Shown: positions 33,732-45,331 of the stretch, piece by piece
Layout of the letters: every line of letters starts with the position of its first letter
How positions within the stretch are numbered: position 1 is the stretch's first letter
Assembly (NCBI GenBank): GCA_949316235.1
Contig: OX438750.1
Location: 15,812,865-15,876,864, forward strand
Length of the DNA: 64,000 nt
Source of the DNA: Oegoconia quadripuncta
Taxonomy: Eukaryota > Arthropoda > Insecta > Lepidoptera > Autostichidae
Direction: 5' to 3'
The notes under the pieces: generated by a model
The model's database searches: none
Told to the model about the DNA's origin: nothing
The model's input: only the letters and a program-made list of their open reading frames with translations
Program-made: the position numbers and the translations under genes

Positions 33732-34048
33732 ACGGTCTCCGTGGTTCAATGTGCACAATATACGGTTTATGAATCGGAGGTTGCGGGTTCGATCCCCAGC
33801 GGGGTACACGTTTAGTACTCGGCTTGGTTGGTAGTAGGGCATTTTAAATGTCCGCCTGGCTAGCTACCACCTCTGATCTAAATCTGCCGCCAAACAGCAA
33901 TGTTAATAGCATTGTGGTGTTCCGGTTGTCAGAGATAAGATAGCCAGTTCCCGAAACAATATAGGGTTTCCAGGTCAGTGCGCTTCCACCTTCGGCCTCA
34001 TCTTCAATAACCCGGACATTAGGTGTAATTGAGATCAAGTGAAAAAAA
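33732..34048 (+). mobile_element. SINE-A, full length
   Basis: Head ACGGTCTCCGTGGTTCAATG, B-box GGGTTCGATCCCCAGC, complete body and the tail GAGATCAAGTGAAAAAAAAG. Confidence 0.85.
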
Positions 34049-34117
34049 AGACATTGGGTAATAATTATTGTAATACCTCTGCTAACTTAAATCTTGTGGA
34101 ATATGAAGCAAAATACT

Positions 34118-34330
34118 ATAAATAAATATTTCGGACACTTATATTAATTAATTATCTGGTCCCAAACTAAGCGAAGCTTGTACTATAGATACTAGATAAC
34201 GGATAAACATACAAAAATATTTATTTAAACATCAATGACTCTGGAATAAATGTTCGTATTCATCACACAAACGACCCTTCGCGGGATTCGAACACGCAAC
34301 CGTTGGTTTCGCGGACAGGGTCTACACCAA
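34118..34330 (-). mobile_element. SINE-C, full length variant
   Basis: Plus-strand order: ATTTCGGACACTTATATTAA, AACTAAGCGAAGCTTGTACT, AACGGATAAACATACAAAAA and CGCGGGATTCGAACACGCAA. This is the reverse complement of the 57655-57892 subtype. Confidence 0.7.
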
Positions 34331-34569
34331 TTTGATCATCAAAATATTTATTTTGTAGCACTGTATAACTGTTATTGATTAGAATCTATGATTGGTAACA
34401 CCTACTGAGAGTGGTTCTCCATAGACAAAATAAATTACTTTTCAGGAATAGAAAAAAAATACCTATGTGTGTTTAATATCCATAGTAGATACAGGATTTA
34501 CTAGTTTACGATTAGATAATTGTTTTTGTCAAAAAAAAACATACATGTTTTGCGAAGAGAAAAAGGAGA

Positions 34570-34735
34570 AACAAAATCAAAATCAAAAAATGCTTTATTT
34601 TGTAGGTACACAGGACAGGGTACACCTAAAATAGTCAGATTTTACATTTTTTAAGCTACTGATTGTTCAAAAGGCAATTTTCCCCTGAGAAGAACTAGAA
34701 AGAAACTCGAGAGGTTGCTCTTAAAAAAAAAAGGT
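34570..34735 (-). repeat. LINE 3'-end fragment (type 2)
   Basis: A (AATCAAA)n run followed by TGCTTTATTTTGTAGG and TCCCCTGAGAAGAACTAGAA, AGAAACTCGAGAGGTTGCTC. The opposite-strand relative is at 35305-35505. Read on the minus strand it ends with ATAAAGCA and a TTTTGATTTTGATTT tail. Confidence 0.6.
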
Positions 34736-35304
34736 TTTAGGTATATTAAAAAATATTATTGTAAATTATAATATTTCATTATTAATTGTAAACTAGCCTG
34801 GTTATGCGAACGGGCTGTTTATGTTCATGAATGTTTATCATCTAAATAATCTGATATTTTGTAATACCTATGCTTTCTTAATAAGTTTCTGTTTTATAGC
34901 GAGCGAAGCGAGCGGTTCCTGCGATCTACAAGTTAGGTTCCCGAGTATCTCTGAGGAATAAATATCAGGAAATCAATATATTAACTTTGGCATCGCAATA
35001 TATTTACGAAAACTTAATGTACGTAAGAAAGAATCTGCATTTGTTTAGGAAAAAATGTGAAATACACAATTTGCTGTCCATAGCAGTCGCTTACACAAAG
35101 TCACTAAGTCATTCAAGGGACAATGTATAACGCTTTTATAATAAGGTTACGGTAGACATTCAAAATTTGCCTTTAACTTTAAAACAACCATTAAACAGAA
35201 ACTATGTGCCAAAGGCTATTATAAAATTTCTGATTATCTGGATGATAAGAATGCGTGAATGACATGAACCGCTCGGCAATATCCAGTAAATTCTATTCTT
35301 ATTT
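34736..35304. other. Intergenic, nothing recognised
   Basis: AT-rich, no assigned element. Confidence 0.4.
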
Positions 35305-35505
35305 TTCTTTGTAGAATCATAAATTTAACAATTATTCCCAATTGTATTTGTATTGGCTTATTTAAAAAGAGCAACCCCTGAGTTTCTTGCTCGTTCTTCT
35401 CTGGGGAGACTGCCTAGTGAATGAGCGATATGTCATGACGATTTCACATGTTATTCTTATAACTTACGAAATAAAACATTTTTGATTTTGATTTTTTTTT
35501 GATAG
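35305..35505 (+). repeat. LINE 3'-end fragment (type 2)
   Basis: GAGCAACCCCTGAGTTTCTT, GCTCGTTCTTCTCTGGGGAG, AATAAAACATTTTTGATTTT and GATTTTTTTTTGAT: the same unit as 34570-34735 in the other orientation, with its polyadenylation-type motif and repeated tail. Confidence 0.6.
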
Positions 35506-35749
35506 TATCTTTAAACTTATTGAAAGGAAGATTTGGTACATCAACAGGAACCTTATTGAAAAAGCATTCGGCATCGTCTGGATCTGGATCATCGATCAGT
35601 GTTTTCTTGCTTCGTAGGGCACGTTAGATGTCGGTTCCTGTTGCTTTCACCCGGTGGCCTATACAAAAGCGGTTTAAAAACACTGGCGATAGCTGGCCAC
35701 GAGTCGGACACAAATCCACCAATCCGCACTGGGGCCGCGTTGTAGATTA

Positions 35750-36216
35750 TTAGTCCAGTAAGCATACACTTTTAACTTCCCATAATCAAGGCCGTGATTT
35801 TTTGCACATGGATAGACTATCTGTCAGTGATATAATAAAAATGTTTTCTAACGAATCGGTAGCTTGCTTTAGGTATAGTATAGGCATTTAGTAATAAAAC
35901 ATAAACTATATGGTTAAAATTACTACTGTGAATTTCATTGCGTCGAAGCATATACTTGTACTCCTGTAACTATTTTCAAAAACTTACTTCTTTATATTTA
36001 TGAAAAATTTCACCGCGGGCGAATATCATGACTCAATGAACTATTTTTTGAAAATGTGAAGTAGTCATTGATAATTTTTTTATAAAATTGTTTTAGGAGA
36101 TCTTAGCATCTTCTACAACTCAATGAAGTTCACAGTGGTAACATTAATTTAATATTGTAGGTTTCATTACTAAATACCTATACTATACCTAAGGCAGGCT
36201 ACAGAATGGTTAGAAA
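35750..36216. mobile_element. Foldback element K, copy 1
   Basis: The outer left end reads TTAGTCCAGTAAGCATACAC. The left half (GTAGCTTGCTTTAGGTATAG, TTAGTAATAAAACATAAACT, TGTGAATTTCATTGCGTCGA) is mirrored by the reverse complement of the right half (GTAGCCTGCCTTAGGTATAG, TTAGTAATGAAACCTACAAT, TGTGAACTTCATTGAGTTGT), so the unit is one long imperfect palindrome. Copy 2 lies inverted at 38777-39079. Non-coding. Confidence 0.75.
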
Positions 36217-37438
36217 TCTTTTCTATTCTATTTCTGATGGGTAACTCTATCCTTCTACAAAAAATCAGGAACTTTAATTTGACATAAAGAATTGTATTAG
36301 TAAATTAAGTTAATTTTTGTAAATTGTAACTGCTAAAATGTTGTCATATTGTATGCCTTTACGGCGGAACATAGCGCTCTAAGGATTTTGTAAGACCAAA
36401 TGCTACCTGTGATTCACAATAAATGTACTTTGACTTTAACATTATAGGAAGTAACACCACAAAAATTGCGTATGCAAACTATATGGCCCACATCCTCTCC
36501 AGTAAGAGGAGGTTGTCTCAACAGTGAGGACGTGTCAGGCGATGGTGATTAATATATGAACAACTCTATGGAAAATAACAATTTTAATTTTAGCCTGGCA
36601 TAAGTTGTACACAAGTCTTGTATTTATTTCATTTTATATTCCTCAAATAATACCAATAATCAATTCACTCAAATATCGTGGTAATTACTAAAAATTACCA
36701 CGAGGACGTTGAAATTTACATTGGCATCCACAAATTATGCGGCAGACATATATTTTTGACTCTCATCCTTTTTTGTTCATCACACAATTCCTAGCCAATT
36801 TCATGCCCAAAAATTACCCGGTTAATTTTTTAAATATTGTATTTTATGTGGATTAAAATGCACAGCTGCGCGCGCGCCATGGCATATTTTAAAACGTCCT
36901 TGCTGCGTGCCAATTTAAAAAAGTTTATCTTTAAGCGACCTTTAAAGGTGCGCTCGCACCGGGCCCCATCTTCTTTAATTTGAAACGCATTTAAGATACC
37001 CATTTGTCAGTCATACGTCAGAGTGACAAAACTGTCGAAAGCCATATTATGCTATAGCCTTGGAAAAGACTCGAAAGATATACGTTTAAGTGTCAAGTTT
37101 TTTGAAAAAAGTTAACATTCCTCACAATAACTCGCTGTAGGTATACTCGTATGTGTAATTTATTTACTCACAGAGTTAAGTACCTGTATTATATTTAAAT
37201 GTAATGACAAATAATACCAGCTGAGGCGTATTCTTGCTGCTGAGCACGTCAAATTGTTCATCATTCCTTGTCAATTGGGTCCACCCACCAGGCCTCCTGG
37301 TCCTTATTTCCGTAAACAACCTTCGCAGAAATTAAGGGAGTTGGAGCACCTGGCAAATAATCAAGAGCAACTGAAGATGTTTTGCAGGTGATCCCAATAT
37401 ATTTCCTTTATTTTATGGCTAAACTATTGTTATATTAA
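36217..37438. other. Intergenic with GC-rich patch
   Basis: 36860-36970 includes AGCTGCGCGCGCGCCATGG and GTGCGCTCGCACCGGGCC, unusual against the AT-rich background. No exon recognised. Confidence 0.4.
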
Positions 37439-37714
37439 ACCGCCTCCGTAGCTCAGTATAAACAACATTGGGTTTACGTTTCGGAGGTCGCGGGTTCGAT
37501 CCCCAGCGGGATACATATTTAGTACTTAGTTCGGTTGCTGTGTCCGCCTCTGTCAGCCTGGCTAGGTACCACCATCTTATCTAAATCTGCCTCCAAACAG
37601 CAATGTTAATAGCATTGTTGTGTTCGGGTTGTCAGAGATAAGATAGCCAGTCCCCCAAATATGGGGTTTCCGGGTCAGTACGCTACCTTCTTCAGCCTCA
37701 TCTTCACTTAACAT
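37439..37714 (+). mobile_element. SINE-A, full head and body, short 3' end
   Basis: Head ACCGCCTCCGTAGCTCAGTA, B-box GGGTTCGATCCCCAGC, and a body through CCTCATCTTCACTTAACATC, where it stops without the usual tail. Confidence 0.85.
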
Positions 37715-38479
37715 CGTATATATATTATTTCACTACAGAGTATGTACTAGAATCTGACTAAACTTTAAACTTGTACGTGTACTTGTTCCTAAGTTAGAAT
37801 TGAACCTAAAATGTTGAATAAATGTTATGTTTGTGTGTGTTTATCACTTCCCATAACAGAAGTTACAGTAGCTAATGCTAAAGCTATAGATCCCCGTGGC
37901 AGATTAACAGACATACAGACGAACGACGTAGACTTAGTAATAGGTTCCCGTAGACACTTTGGACATAGGACCTCAAAAATTGCCGCAGGCATTTTAAAGA
38001 AATTTGTATTATAAATTAGTATGAGAGACGATTTGAGAACTCAAACCAGCAGCCACAGAGTCTTTAATTTGTTTACGGCTAAGGAATTATGTAAGCTGTT
38101 ACCAAATAAAGGATCATACGAGTATCATAAAAGATAAGCATCTACACTTCGCAAATTCACCAATGACAGCGTTCGCATCCGAATAAGGAAGATCGTAACC
38201 GTTAACGATACGAACCTTCCGCGAAAGCGCATGCGCAGTGCCATCGGTAATAATGAGAGCAGTAACTAATTGCCGTATAATTATAAATAAAAAGATGTTA
38301 CCGAATTTGGACCTTTCACCGAAACATATCTTGTTAGTGAAGATTGAGAAATGGAGGTAGTTTAACAAAGCCTACTCCAAATACGGCCTAATTAGTATAC
38401 TGGAGAGGCAACTGCCCTTGGGGCGAGCAGTGATCACATAAGCAACCACAGGGTCTAGTGATAGGATCAGTAAATCTGT
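37715..38479. other. Intergenic, degraded repeat words
   Basis: AGATTAACAGACATACAGAC followed by AATAGGTTCCCGTAGAC near 37903-37955 resembles the GACAGACAGACG...GGTTCCG motif of common insect repeats. The frames at 37811-38014 and 38114-38368 have no domain. Confidence 0.4.
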
Positions 38480-38776
38480 TTTTTTTTCTTTTTTTTGACC
38501 TCAATCGCCCCTGATGTAAGTGAAGATGAGGTCGAAGGGGGGAGCGTACTGACCCGGATACCCCAACACATTTGGGGAACTGGTTATCTTATCTCTGACA
38601 ACCGGAACACAACAATGCTATTAACATTGCTGCTTGGCGACAGATTTCGATAAGATGGTGGTAGCTAGCCAGGCGGACATTTAAAATGCCCAACCACCAA
38701 CCAAACCGAGTACTTAAACATGTACCCCGCTGGGGATCGAATCCGCTACCTCCGAATCGTAAACCCAATGTTGTTT
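38480..38776 (-). mobile_element. SINE-A lacking its extreme 5' head
   Basis: An intact body and B-box (CTGGGGATCGAATCCGCTAC). It stops at ATGTTGTTTG (38776), so the outer head (ACATTGAGCCACGGAGGCGG) is missing precisely where foldback element K copy 2 begins. Confidence 0.85.
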
Positions 38777-39079
38777 GTAAAAATGTTCTCTAACCATTCT
38801 GTAGCTTGCTTTAGGTATTTAGTTATATAAAACCTACAATATTAAATTAAAGTTACCACTGTAAACTGCACTGCGTTGTAGAAGATGCTAAGATCTAGTA
38901 CAATAATTTTCTAAAAAAATAATCAATGTCTACTTCATATTTTCTAAAAATTGTTTATTTGATTTTTTTGAAAATAGTTACAGGTCTTCTAAGTATATTC
39001 TCCGAATCAATGAAATTCACAGTAGTACTTTTAATAGTCTATATTTTATTACTAAAAAGTGTATCCTTACTGGACTAAC
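38777..39079. mobile_element. Foldback element K, copy 2 (inverted relative to copy 1)
   Basis: AACCATTCTGTAGCTTGCTT, AACCTACAATATTAAATTAA, GTTGTAGAAGATGCTAAGAT and GTGTATCCTTACTGGACTAA reproduce copy 1 on the other strand, including its outer end. It is shorter than copy 1 by loss of one outer arm, next to a truncated SINE-A. Confidence 0.75.
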
Positions 39080-41285
39080 AACATCGAAGTAACGTTTATC
39101 ATTTTTAGCATAGGGGCTCAAAAGAATAATATAATATTTATTCATCCACTTAAAAGAACGTATACTAAACACATTGATAAAATTGTGGCATGCATCATCT
39201 AATTATCTGTGGATGTGTGGAGTGATAATGATGCCCTAATGATGATATTTCCCAATACTTATGGGTAGATATTTACCACCATCTGTGTCAATAATTGTTT
39301 ACACGGTTTTAGGAAAGGAGCTAACACAAACATGTCTCGCGACAGGCTGCACATGTGCGTTCCTTAGTTCATTCGTTTACAAAATGCGATGATTAAAATA
39401 TATTGAAATCTATGACGTAGGATATAAATTTTAAAAACAATTAGGTATGGTAATTTTAAGGGATTGTAAATTATTTCTTCATAATGTTAGGAAATATGGT
39501 TACAGTTCAGAAAGCGAATTCTACAAGGCGATCAACGAATATTATGACTTTATTACATATTGTTTAGTAAAACACCCAATTTTCAGTTAGATTTTTATGC
39601 GTCGGCAACACCGACATATTTTTTTTTTTACACTTCACTTCGTGTCATTACTCCTATTCGTTTTGCATTGACTAAAATTAACGTTCTTTATAATTATTTA
39701 TGTATTTCTACGCCCTGTAGAATATATGTATAGTTATTTGTGCCCTCTCGCCTCTCTTCTTTGAAAATTGTCATAATCTTAAATTTAGACCGTTTAAATT
39801 CTCATTTTTTCCACCAAGCTCTCCCGGCTAGGTCAGTGTTAGGAATTGTTATTTTTATGTTATGCGTGTGCCTGGGACACCTTTCTACTGGTAAGTACCC
39901 CTGTTTTCTACCCCTGCGGAACGACTAGGAAGCTGCTAAACCCTCAGCATTAAAGAGGAAGAACCAAAAGTAGGGCTCACTTTGGAGTCAATATCCCAAT
40001 CGCGATCGTTCTCCAGGCGGTCGTGCACCTTCAATGTCCTGGGTGGACACAAAGTGGACACATATTTATGGAATTATTATGTCATAATGATTATATAATA
40101 GGTTATAGTGATAAACATGAGACTGAATTTAATAACATTTTCGTCTAGATTTATATAGGAGTTACTAAATCGTTATTATTCGCAATTGTTCACTAACAAC
40201 AGAGTTGGGGAAAAGTTGCGGATGTTTTTATCGATGTCGTGTTGTATGTATACCCTATTTTTGTACTCTAGAATAAGATTTTCTGTATTGTCTTTTATAT
40301 TGTTTTAATTTGTAATGCTTGACCTATACCTACGTATATTTTTGTCGCTATAGCTGTTGAAATTTACCAGAAATGAAGGGTTTTATAAATAAAGATACCG
40401 TGGGCGCAGCACAAAAGTGGCAGGATTTTGGGCCGCGTGGGACTGACGGTAGAGTGAGTATTACCGAAGGCAAAGACATAAGCAGTAAGTAAAACATAGA
40501 AACAACCACAATGTTAACAAATTTTTTTTTCGAAACATTTTTTTTTTGGACAACTATCAACAAGAATGGAGTAAATGGAGACAATTTAAGAAATTTACAC
40601 GTTAATGATAAGTTCTCACATGTAGGAAAGATAGACTTTGTAATGATTTATGTCAATAATTATGTGATTTTAAATTTATCAGTTTATTTTGGCGAATAAA
40701 AGCGAAATTTGGCCTTTTGAATTTATATAATATTTTGGGAACAACTGCAATTTTGGTGCAACTAATATTGCTTAATATTGGCATACAAAAATTTCTTGTG
40801 AACTACATAAAGCAATAATCATTTACTTTTGTCTAAGCATATATCAATGTTTGGTCTGCTACACTATTTTTAAGTCTGTGGCAAGTACTTCACTTCCTAT
40901 TTAAAGAAAACAAAATGGTAAAAAGTAACCAAAAACTTGTAACAATGTACAAAAACCTAAACCGCATTCGTGTACCTTCCCCCCAATCGCGCTAAAAAAC
41001 CATTTTACACCAAAAATATCCATAAAATGTATATATCAATGTCAACGTCTATGCCATCTGATGCGTACAGGTGTTTGTGGGGCGAAAAGTGCACGTTTGT
41101 GGCACGTGGCCGCCACCTTGCGACAGCTGAGCGAAATCGTGCGCAGTAGCAGGAGAATGAAGTTAAAATGAAATAAATATTAATACTGGATTACTGGGGG
41201 CTAATTGCCCGACTGCACCAAGAAGGAGGGTAACGTTTTTAGGCTTCCCGTATATACATAGGTGATACTGCAGTACACACGGGCG
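39080..41285. other. Intergenic, nothing recognised
   Basis: About 2.2 kb. The short frames at 39740-39928, 40348-40584 and 40511-40699 are AT-driven without domains. Confidence 0.45.
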
Positions 41286-41931
41286 TAAGGCTGCGTTTCC
41301 ATCAGAGATGTGCGAGGATGCATAGCGAGGGATATGTTTGTTAAGAACCAATAAGCCTCGCTGAACGCAGCTCCTGTGGAAACGGCTTAGCGAAGCGACG
41401 TTTTTGTGCGAGCAAAACAATTGAGATATGTATACGAGGAATGCGTGTGAGGAATGCGTATAATGGATGTGTGCGAGGAATGCGTGCAAGGGATGTGTGC
41501 GAGAGTTGTGTGCAAGGAATGGACGCGAACGAGAAATCTCAAAGAGCCCGCTACACATCCCGCATTTTTCATCTGCACACAGTTTCACAGCGTCGCTACG
41601 CATTCTCGCTCCGCTTAGCTACCTCGCACATCTCTGGTTGAAACACTGACCTCGTTTAACGGCTTCGGTACTTAAGTACCAATAAGCCTCGCTCAGCGCA
41701 GTTCCTGTGGAAACGGCTTAGCGAAGCGACGTTTTTGTGCGTGCAAAACAATTGAGTGAGGAATGCGTATAAGGGATGTGTGCGAGGACTGCATGCGAGG
41801 GATGTGTGCGAGGGTTGTGTGCTAGGAATGGACGCGAACAAGAAATCTGAAAGAGCCCGCTACACATCCTCGCACCGTTCATCTGCACACAGTTTCACAG
41901 CGTCGCTACGCATTCTCGAAACGCAGCCTTA
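41286..41931. mobile_element. MITE-G with internal tandem duplication
   Basis: The ends are inverted repeats: TAAGGCTGCGTTTCC at the left and GAAACGCAGCCTTA at the right. Inside, a roughly 300-bp segment occurs twice (AACCAATAAGCCTCGCTGAA with CTTAGCGAAGCGACGTTTTT near 41345-41405, and again near 41680-41735). Each copy contains a short minisatellite of GGAATGCGT/GGGATGTGTGCGA words and ends AGTTTCACAGCGTCGCTACG. Several overlapping frames in this stretch are products of the repeats. Confidence 0.75.
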
Positions 41932-42519
41932 GTGTTACAAAATTATGTTAGGGTAATATTGTTGATTTGTAACCTTATTTGTGTATCTTATATGTACCAT
42001 ATGTGTTGGGTGAACGTATATAAGCTAGTATTAGTTGATTGTGGAAACAAAGGCTTTATCTATTTATCTACATTTAACGCCTCCGTGGCTCAATGTAACA
42101 CATTTTAGAGTGTAAGTTATTCAGTTTGATGATTTAAGTTTAAACCTGAAAATGTTTTAAATATCATCTAATAGGTATTATATTTGTACAAATGCGAAAC
42201 ACTCCTTGCCCGAGTTCCGACTCTGTTTTTTATAAAAAAAATATGGTCAAATTGAAAACTCGCTCCTTTTTGAAGTTAATTAAAAAGAACATAATTGAGC
42301 GGCAAAAGCGCTAACTTTGCAACTTAAAAAATTGGGACAGCGTAAATTCCGCCAGCCCCAGGATGCGTTAATTATTAAGGGCAGTAGTTAAGGGCTCTGA
42401 TGAAAGACAATTGGTAGTTAATGTTTATGATTATGTCTTACTCTTGTCTTACAATGTCCACAGAATAAAGAATGTTTTACAGAAACTTTGTACAGTCGAC
42501 TCTATAATTAGTGGTACAG
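41932..42519. other. Intergenic with SINE-A head scrap
   Basis: AACGCCTCCGTGGCTCAATG at about 42075-42100 is an isolated SINE-A head remnant that follows an (ATCT)-type tail. The rest is unassigned. Confidence 0.45.
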
Positions 42520-42860
42520 CGCTATAAACTCACTACGGGCCTCATAAGACGGCTCAAGGTCACCCAAAGGGCAATGGAGAGAGCTATGCTCGGAGTCTCC
42601 GAATCGAATCAGAAATGAGGAGATCCGCAGGAGAACCAAGGTGACCGATATAGCCCGAAGAATGGGCGGGGCACATTGCTCGTAGGACCGACAGCCGTTG
42701 GGGCGGAAAGTGTCGACCACGCACCGGAAGACGTAGCATGGGCAGGCCCCCGAGACCCATGATTTGGTAAAGATCGCGGGAAGCCGCTGGATGCGGGGAG
42801 CGCAGGACCAATCGTTGTGGCCCAGCAGTGGTCGTCTTTCGGCTGATATAATGAAGATGA
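42520..42860 (+). pseudogene. RTE-like LINE ORF C-terminal fragment, frameshifted
   Basis: Frame 1 gives RLKVTQRAMERAMLGVSESN and then a stop; a neighbouring frame continues NRIRNEEIRRRTKVTDIARR MGGAHCS. Further on, PETHDLVKIAGSRWMRGAQ and LWPSSGRLSADI appear. These match the order of RTE-clade C-terminal motifs (Q..MER.MLG.S..DR.RN..IR..TKV.DI; AG..WM..A.D...W). It ends in ATGAAGATGA, an RTE-type tail. Inactivated by at least one frameshift and several stops. Confidence 0.8.
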
Positions 42861-42939
42861 GTGCTATTAAACGATTATTTTACCTAACGTTTTCGGTTAT
42901 GGTTTAGTTTTGGTATTATCGTTCTTTGGCGCGATTAGT

Positions 42940-43045
42940 TTCCAGCCAGATATTGTCTTGCTCATTCGTTTGGCAGAAATATATAACTATCCCAATCTCA
43001 GTCCTACGTAGCGCGCGACAAACGATGTGATGCTACGCAAGCTGG
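42940..43045 (+). mobile_element. MITE-J fragment
   Basis: TTGCTCATTCGTTTGGCAGA, ATAACTATCCCAATCTCAGT and GCGCGACAAACGATGTGATG: the inverted relative of 7020-7165. Confidence 0.55.
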
Positions 43046-43666
43046 TCTCGCTGCGTTCGCATGACCGGTTAGATAGCATGAGTGTTACGGTCGACGTGCT
43101 GTCGACTGTACAAGAGACTTTAAAATGTCTGATCACTTAATTGATAAGAAGGCTTGAAGGTGAGAGAACAACCTGCTCATAGATGTTCAGGCTACTTAGA
43201 AATGTTTTTCCCATTTTAATTACCGAAACGCATTAAGCATACATTTGGGTTAAACAGTCAAGATGTGTTGTTATGGAATTTATTGTCACTTCTTCTCCTT
43301 ATCATACTCATAAGATATCTCTCGAAGCGACCAATTGAAGTAGTTTATAAGAACATGTTTGTCTTTTGTTATCTGTCCATACTAAAATATTAAAATGCGA
43401 AATTATTGGTTTATCAAGAAATTATTCCACATTGCGTATAGGTATTCAATATTGTTTCTTATGTCTTATTTTTTACTCGGTCGGGGTATTTCATTCTTTT
43501 AATTTCATTTTTTAATTTACACGTACCTAGTTTAGTAGCGACTTTTATTTTACATTGGATTCTTATGTAACTTTGGTGAAATTCTCATAAAACTACATCA
43601 AATAATAACAATTGTCGCACCGAGATATACCGTAGAAATATTTTTAATATGTGTATTGTAGTAGTA
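43046..43666. other. Intergenic, nothing recognised
   Basis: AT-rich, with a short palindromic patch GGTCGACGTGCTGTCGAC near 43091-43108. Confidence 0.4.
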
Positions 43667-44467
43667 ACTTTACCACAAATTTCAAGACTTGAGGCTGCCT
43701 CGAGATGGGAATCTGGGCACTGGCTGCGTGCTTACCCCTCTGCCAGTACAGGTACCTATCTCGAGCCAAATACCTTGCGCATTGCAATCGGCCTTCGTCT
43801 AGGTGTTGGGATCTATTCTCCTCACACTTGCGTTTGCGGTGGTGACGTCGACTCTTTGGGCCTTCACGGACTATCCTGCCAAAAGAGTACCGGACGTTTT
43901 TCCCGTCACGCGGCCCTCAACGACATTATCCGCCGTTCTCTTGCCTCCGTCAACGTACCTGCTGTTCTTGAACCGAATGGTATTTTACGGGACGACGGCA
44001 AGAGAGCGGACGGAATGACCTTGATTGCTTGGAGTATGGGTCGGGCCTTAGTGTGGGATGCCACTTGTGTCGACACTCTCGCCCCGTCTCACCTCCAAGG
44101 AACCTCAAGGAGGCCAGGTGCAGCCGCCGAGACGGCGGAAAACATCAAAATTAACAAATATAGAGACATCGGTTCCGAATACATTTTCCTTGCTTTCGAA
44201 GTCGAAACTTTAGGTCCTCGGGGGCCGGGCGCTCTTAAATTTTTCTTTGATATTTCAAAGCGCTTAGTCGATGTCACTGATGTCCTGAAAGCTGGTTGTT
44301 TCCTCGCCTAACGCTTAAGTATCTGCATACAACGAGGAAACGCCGCCAGCGTTTTGGGTACCTTGCCTCGCGGCCCCAATTTTTTACATTTGTTCTAGGT
44401 TATATTTAAATTCCATCTCTTTATTTGTTACTGTTTTTAAATAAATATATTTACTTTACCACAAATT
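43667..44467 (+). mobile_element. 5'-truncated non-LTR retrotransposon with 15-bp target-site duplication
   Basis: ACTTTACCACAAATT stands at both 43667-43681 and 44453-44467. The insert between them (43682-44452) is the 3' end of a LINE ORF, a short 3' UTR and an AATAAATATATTT tail. A direct repeat of this length with a truncated 5' end is the standard product of target-primed reverse transcription. Confidence 0.88.
43682..44398 (+). pseudogene. LINE polyprotein C-terminal domain (zinc knuckle plus nuclease-like region)
   Basis: The 220-residue frame with an ATG at 43649 begins in flanking host DNA; the element itself enters at 43682 (SRLEAASRWESGHWLRAYPS). Motifs in order: a Cys/His cluster CVCGGDVDSLGLHGLSC followed by GRFSRHAALNDIIRRSLASV, then LEPNGILRDDGKRADGMTL and GRALVWDATCVDTLAPSHL, then AAAETAENIKINKY. 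This is the C-terminal region common to many invertebrate non-LTR reverse transcriptase proteins; the D..K/R.DG...WD.TCV pattern is like a PD-(D/E)XK nuclease. TAA at 44309 interrupts it. Reading through in the same frame gives RLSICIQRGNAASVLGTL, the family's usual end, with a second stop at 44396. The upstream reverse transcriptase is absent. Confidence 0.85.
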
Positions 44468-45003
44468 AGATGTAGTATATTCTTATCTGTATCCCGATGT
44501 TGCTCACAACGAGCCAAATAGGTGGTCAAAAAAAAAAACATTCATAACATCCTCTCTATACTGTAACATCGTTACATAATGCAAAACACTGACAAACATA
44601 AAATATTACACCCACTTTGTAAAACAAACCAAACAAGCGAACATCTGGTAAAAGCTTAACAAATTCCGTATAACACCACCGAATCACGGACACCACTCAC
44701 ACTGTGTCGTCTGGATACAATTTGCTAACTTCTTTATTTGCAAGCTTGAGACGGTGTATAAATCGGCGAAATTGTGTGGGTTACGGAACGGGTGGCGGTT
44801 GTAGGGTATTTAGGGTCGTTGATTTTTTGTCGGGTTAGCGGAGGGTAGGAGTGTTATCGACCGCGATAGGGCGCCGCGCTGGCGGCGGTGTCTTGAACAG
44901 TAGTTTCCTTGGAAAACCAATGGATAGTAAGTAGGTACGTAATAATCTAGGTACTGTTTATTTATAGTCTTTCCTCCACCATCGCAAGAGATGCTTATGT
45001 CCA
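44468..45003. other. Intergenic, nothing recognised
   Basis: A locally GC-richer patch lies at 44800-44890. The minus-strand frame at 44810-45079 runs into a SINE head and is not called. Confidence 0.4.
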
Positions 45004-45331
45004 CGCCTCCGTGGCTCAATATAAACAACATTGGGTTTACGATTCGGAGGTCGCGGGTTCGATCCCCAGCGGGGTACATGTTTAAGTACTCGGTTTGGTT
45101 GGTGGTAGGGCATTTTAAATGTCCGCCTAGCTAGCTATCACCATCTTATCTAAACCTGCCGCCAAGCAGCAATGTTAATAGCATTGTTGTGTTCCGGTTG
45201 TCAGAGATAAGATAGCCAATCCCCCAAATGTGTTGGGGTTTCCGGGTCAGTACGCTTCCACCTTTGACCTCATCTTCACTTAACATCAGGTGTGATTGAG
45301 GTCAAGTACCAACCCGTTGTGCATAAAAAAA
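45004..45331 (+). mobile_element. SINE-A, full length, well preserved
   Basis: From CGCCTCCGTGGCTCAATATA through B-box GGGTTCGATCCCCAGC to AACCCGTTGTGCATAAAAAA. A good reference copy for the family. Confidence 0.9.

Noticed and set aside
37811..38014. Small secreted protein beginning MLNKCYVCVCLSLPITEVTV
   Set aside because: It overlaps degraded repeat words (ACAGACATACAGACGAAC, GGTTCCCGTAGAC) and has no domain or partner exon.
41163..41841. Several overlapping frames on both strands suggesting a His/Cys-rich protein
   Set aside because: They result from the short internal repeats of MITE-G and change frame between the two duplicated segments.
43649..44311. A 220-residue host gene with start codon at 43649
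   Set aside because: The first 11 codons are flanking DNA and include the target duplication. The rest is the C-terminal part of a non-LTR element.
44810..45079. 89-residue minus-strand ORF
   Set aside because: Its first part (MYPAGDRTRDLRIVNPMLF) is the translation of a SINE-A head, a frequent false call in lepidopteran annotation.
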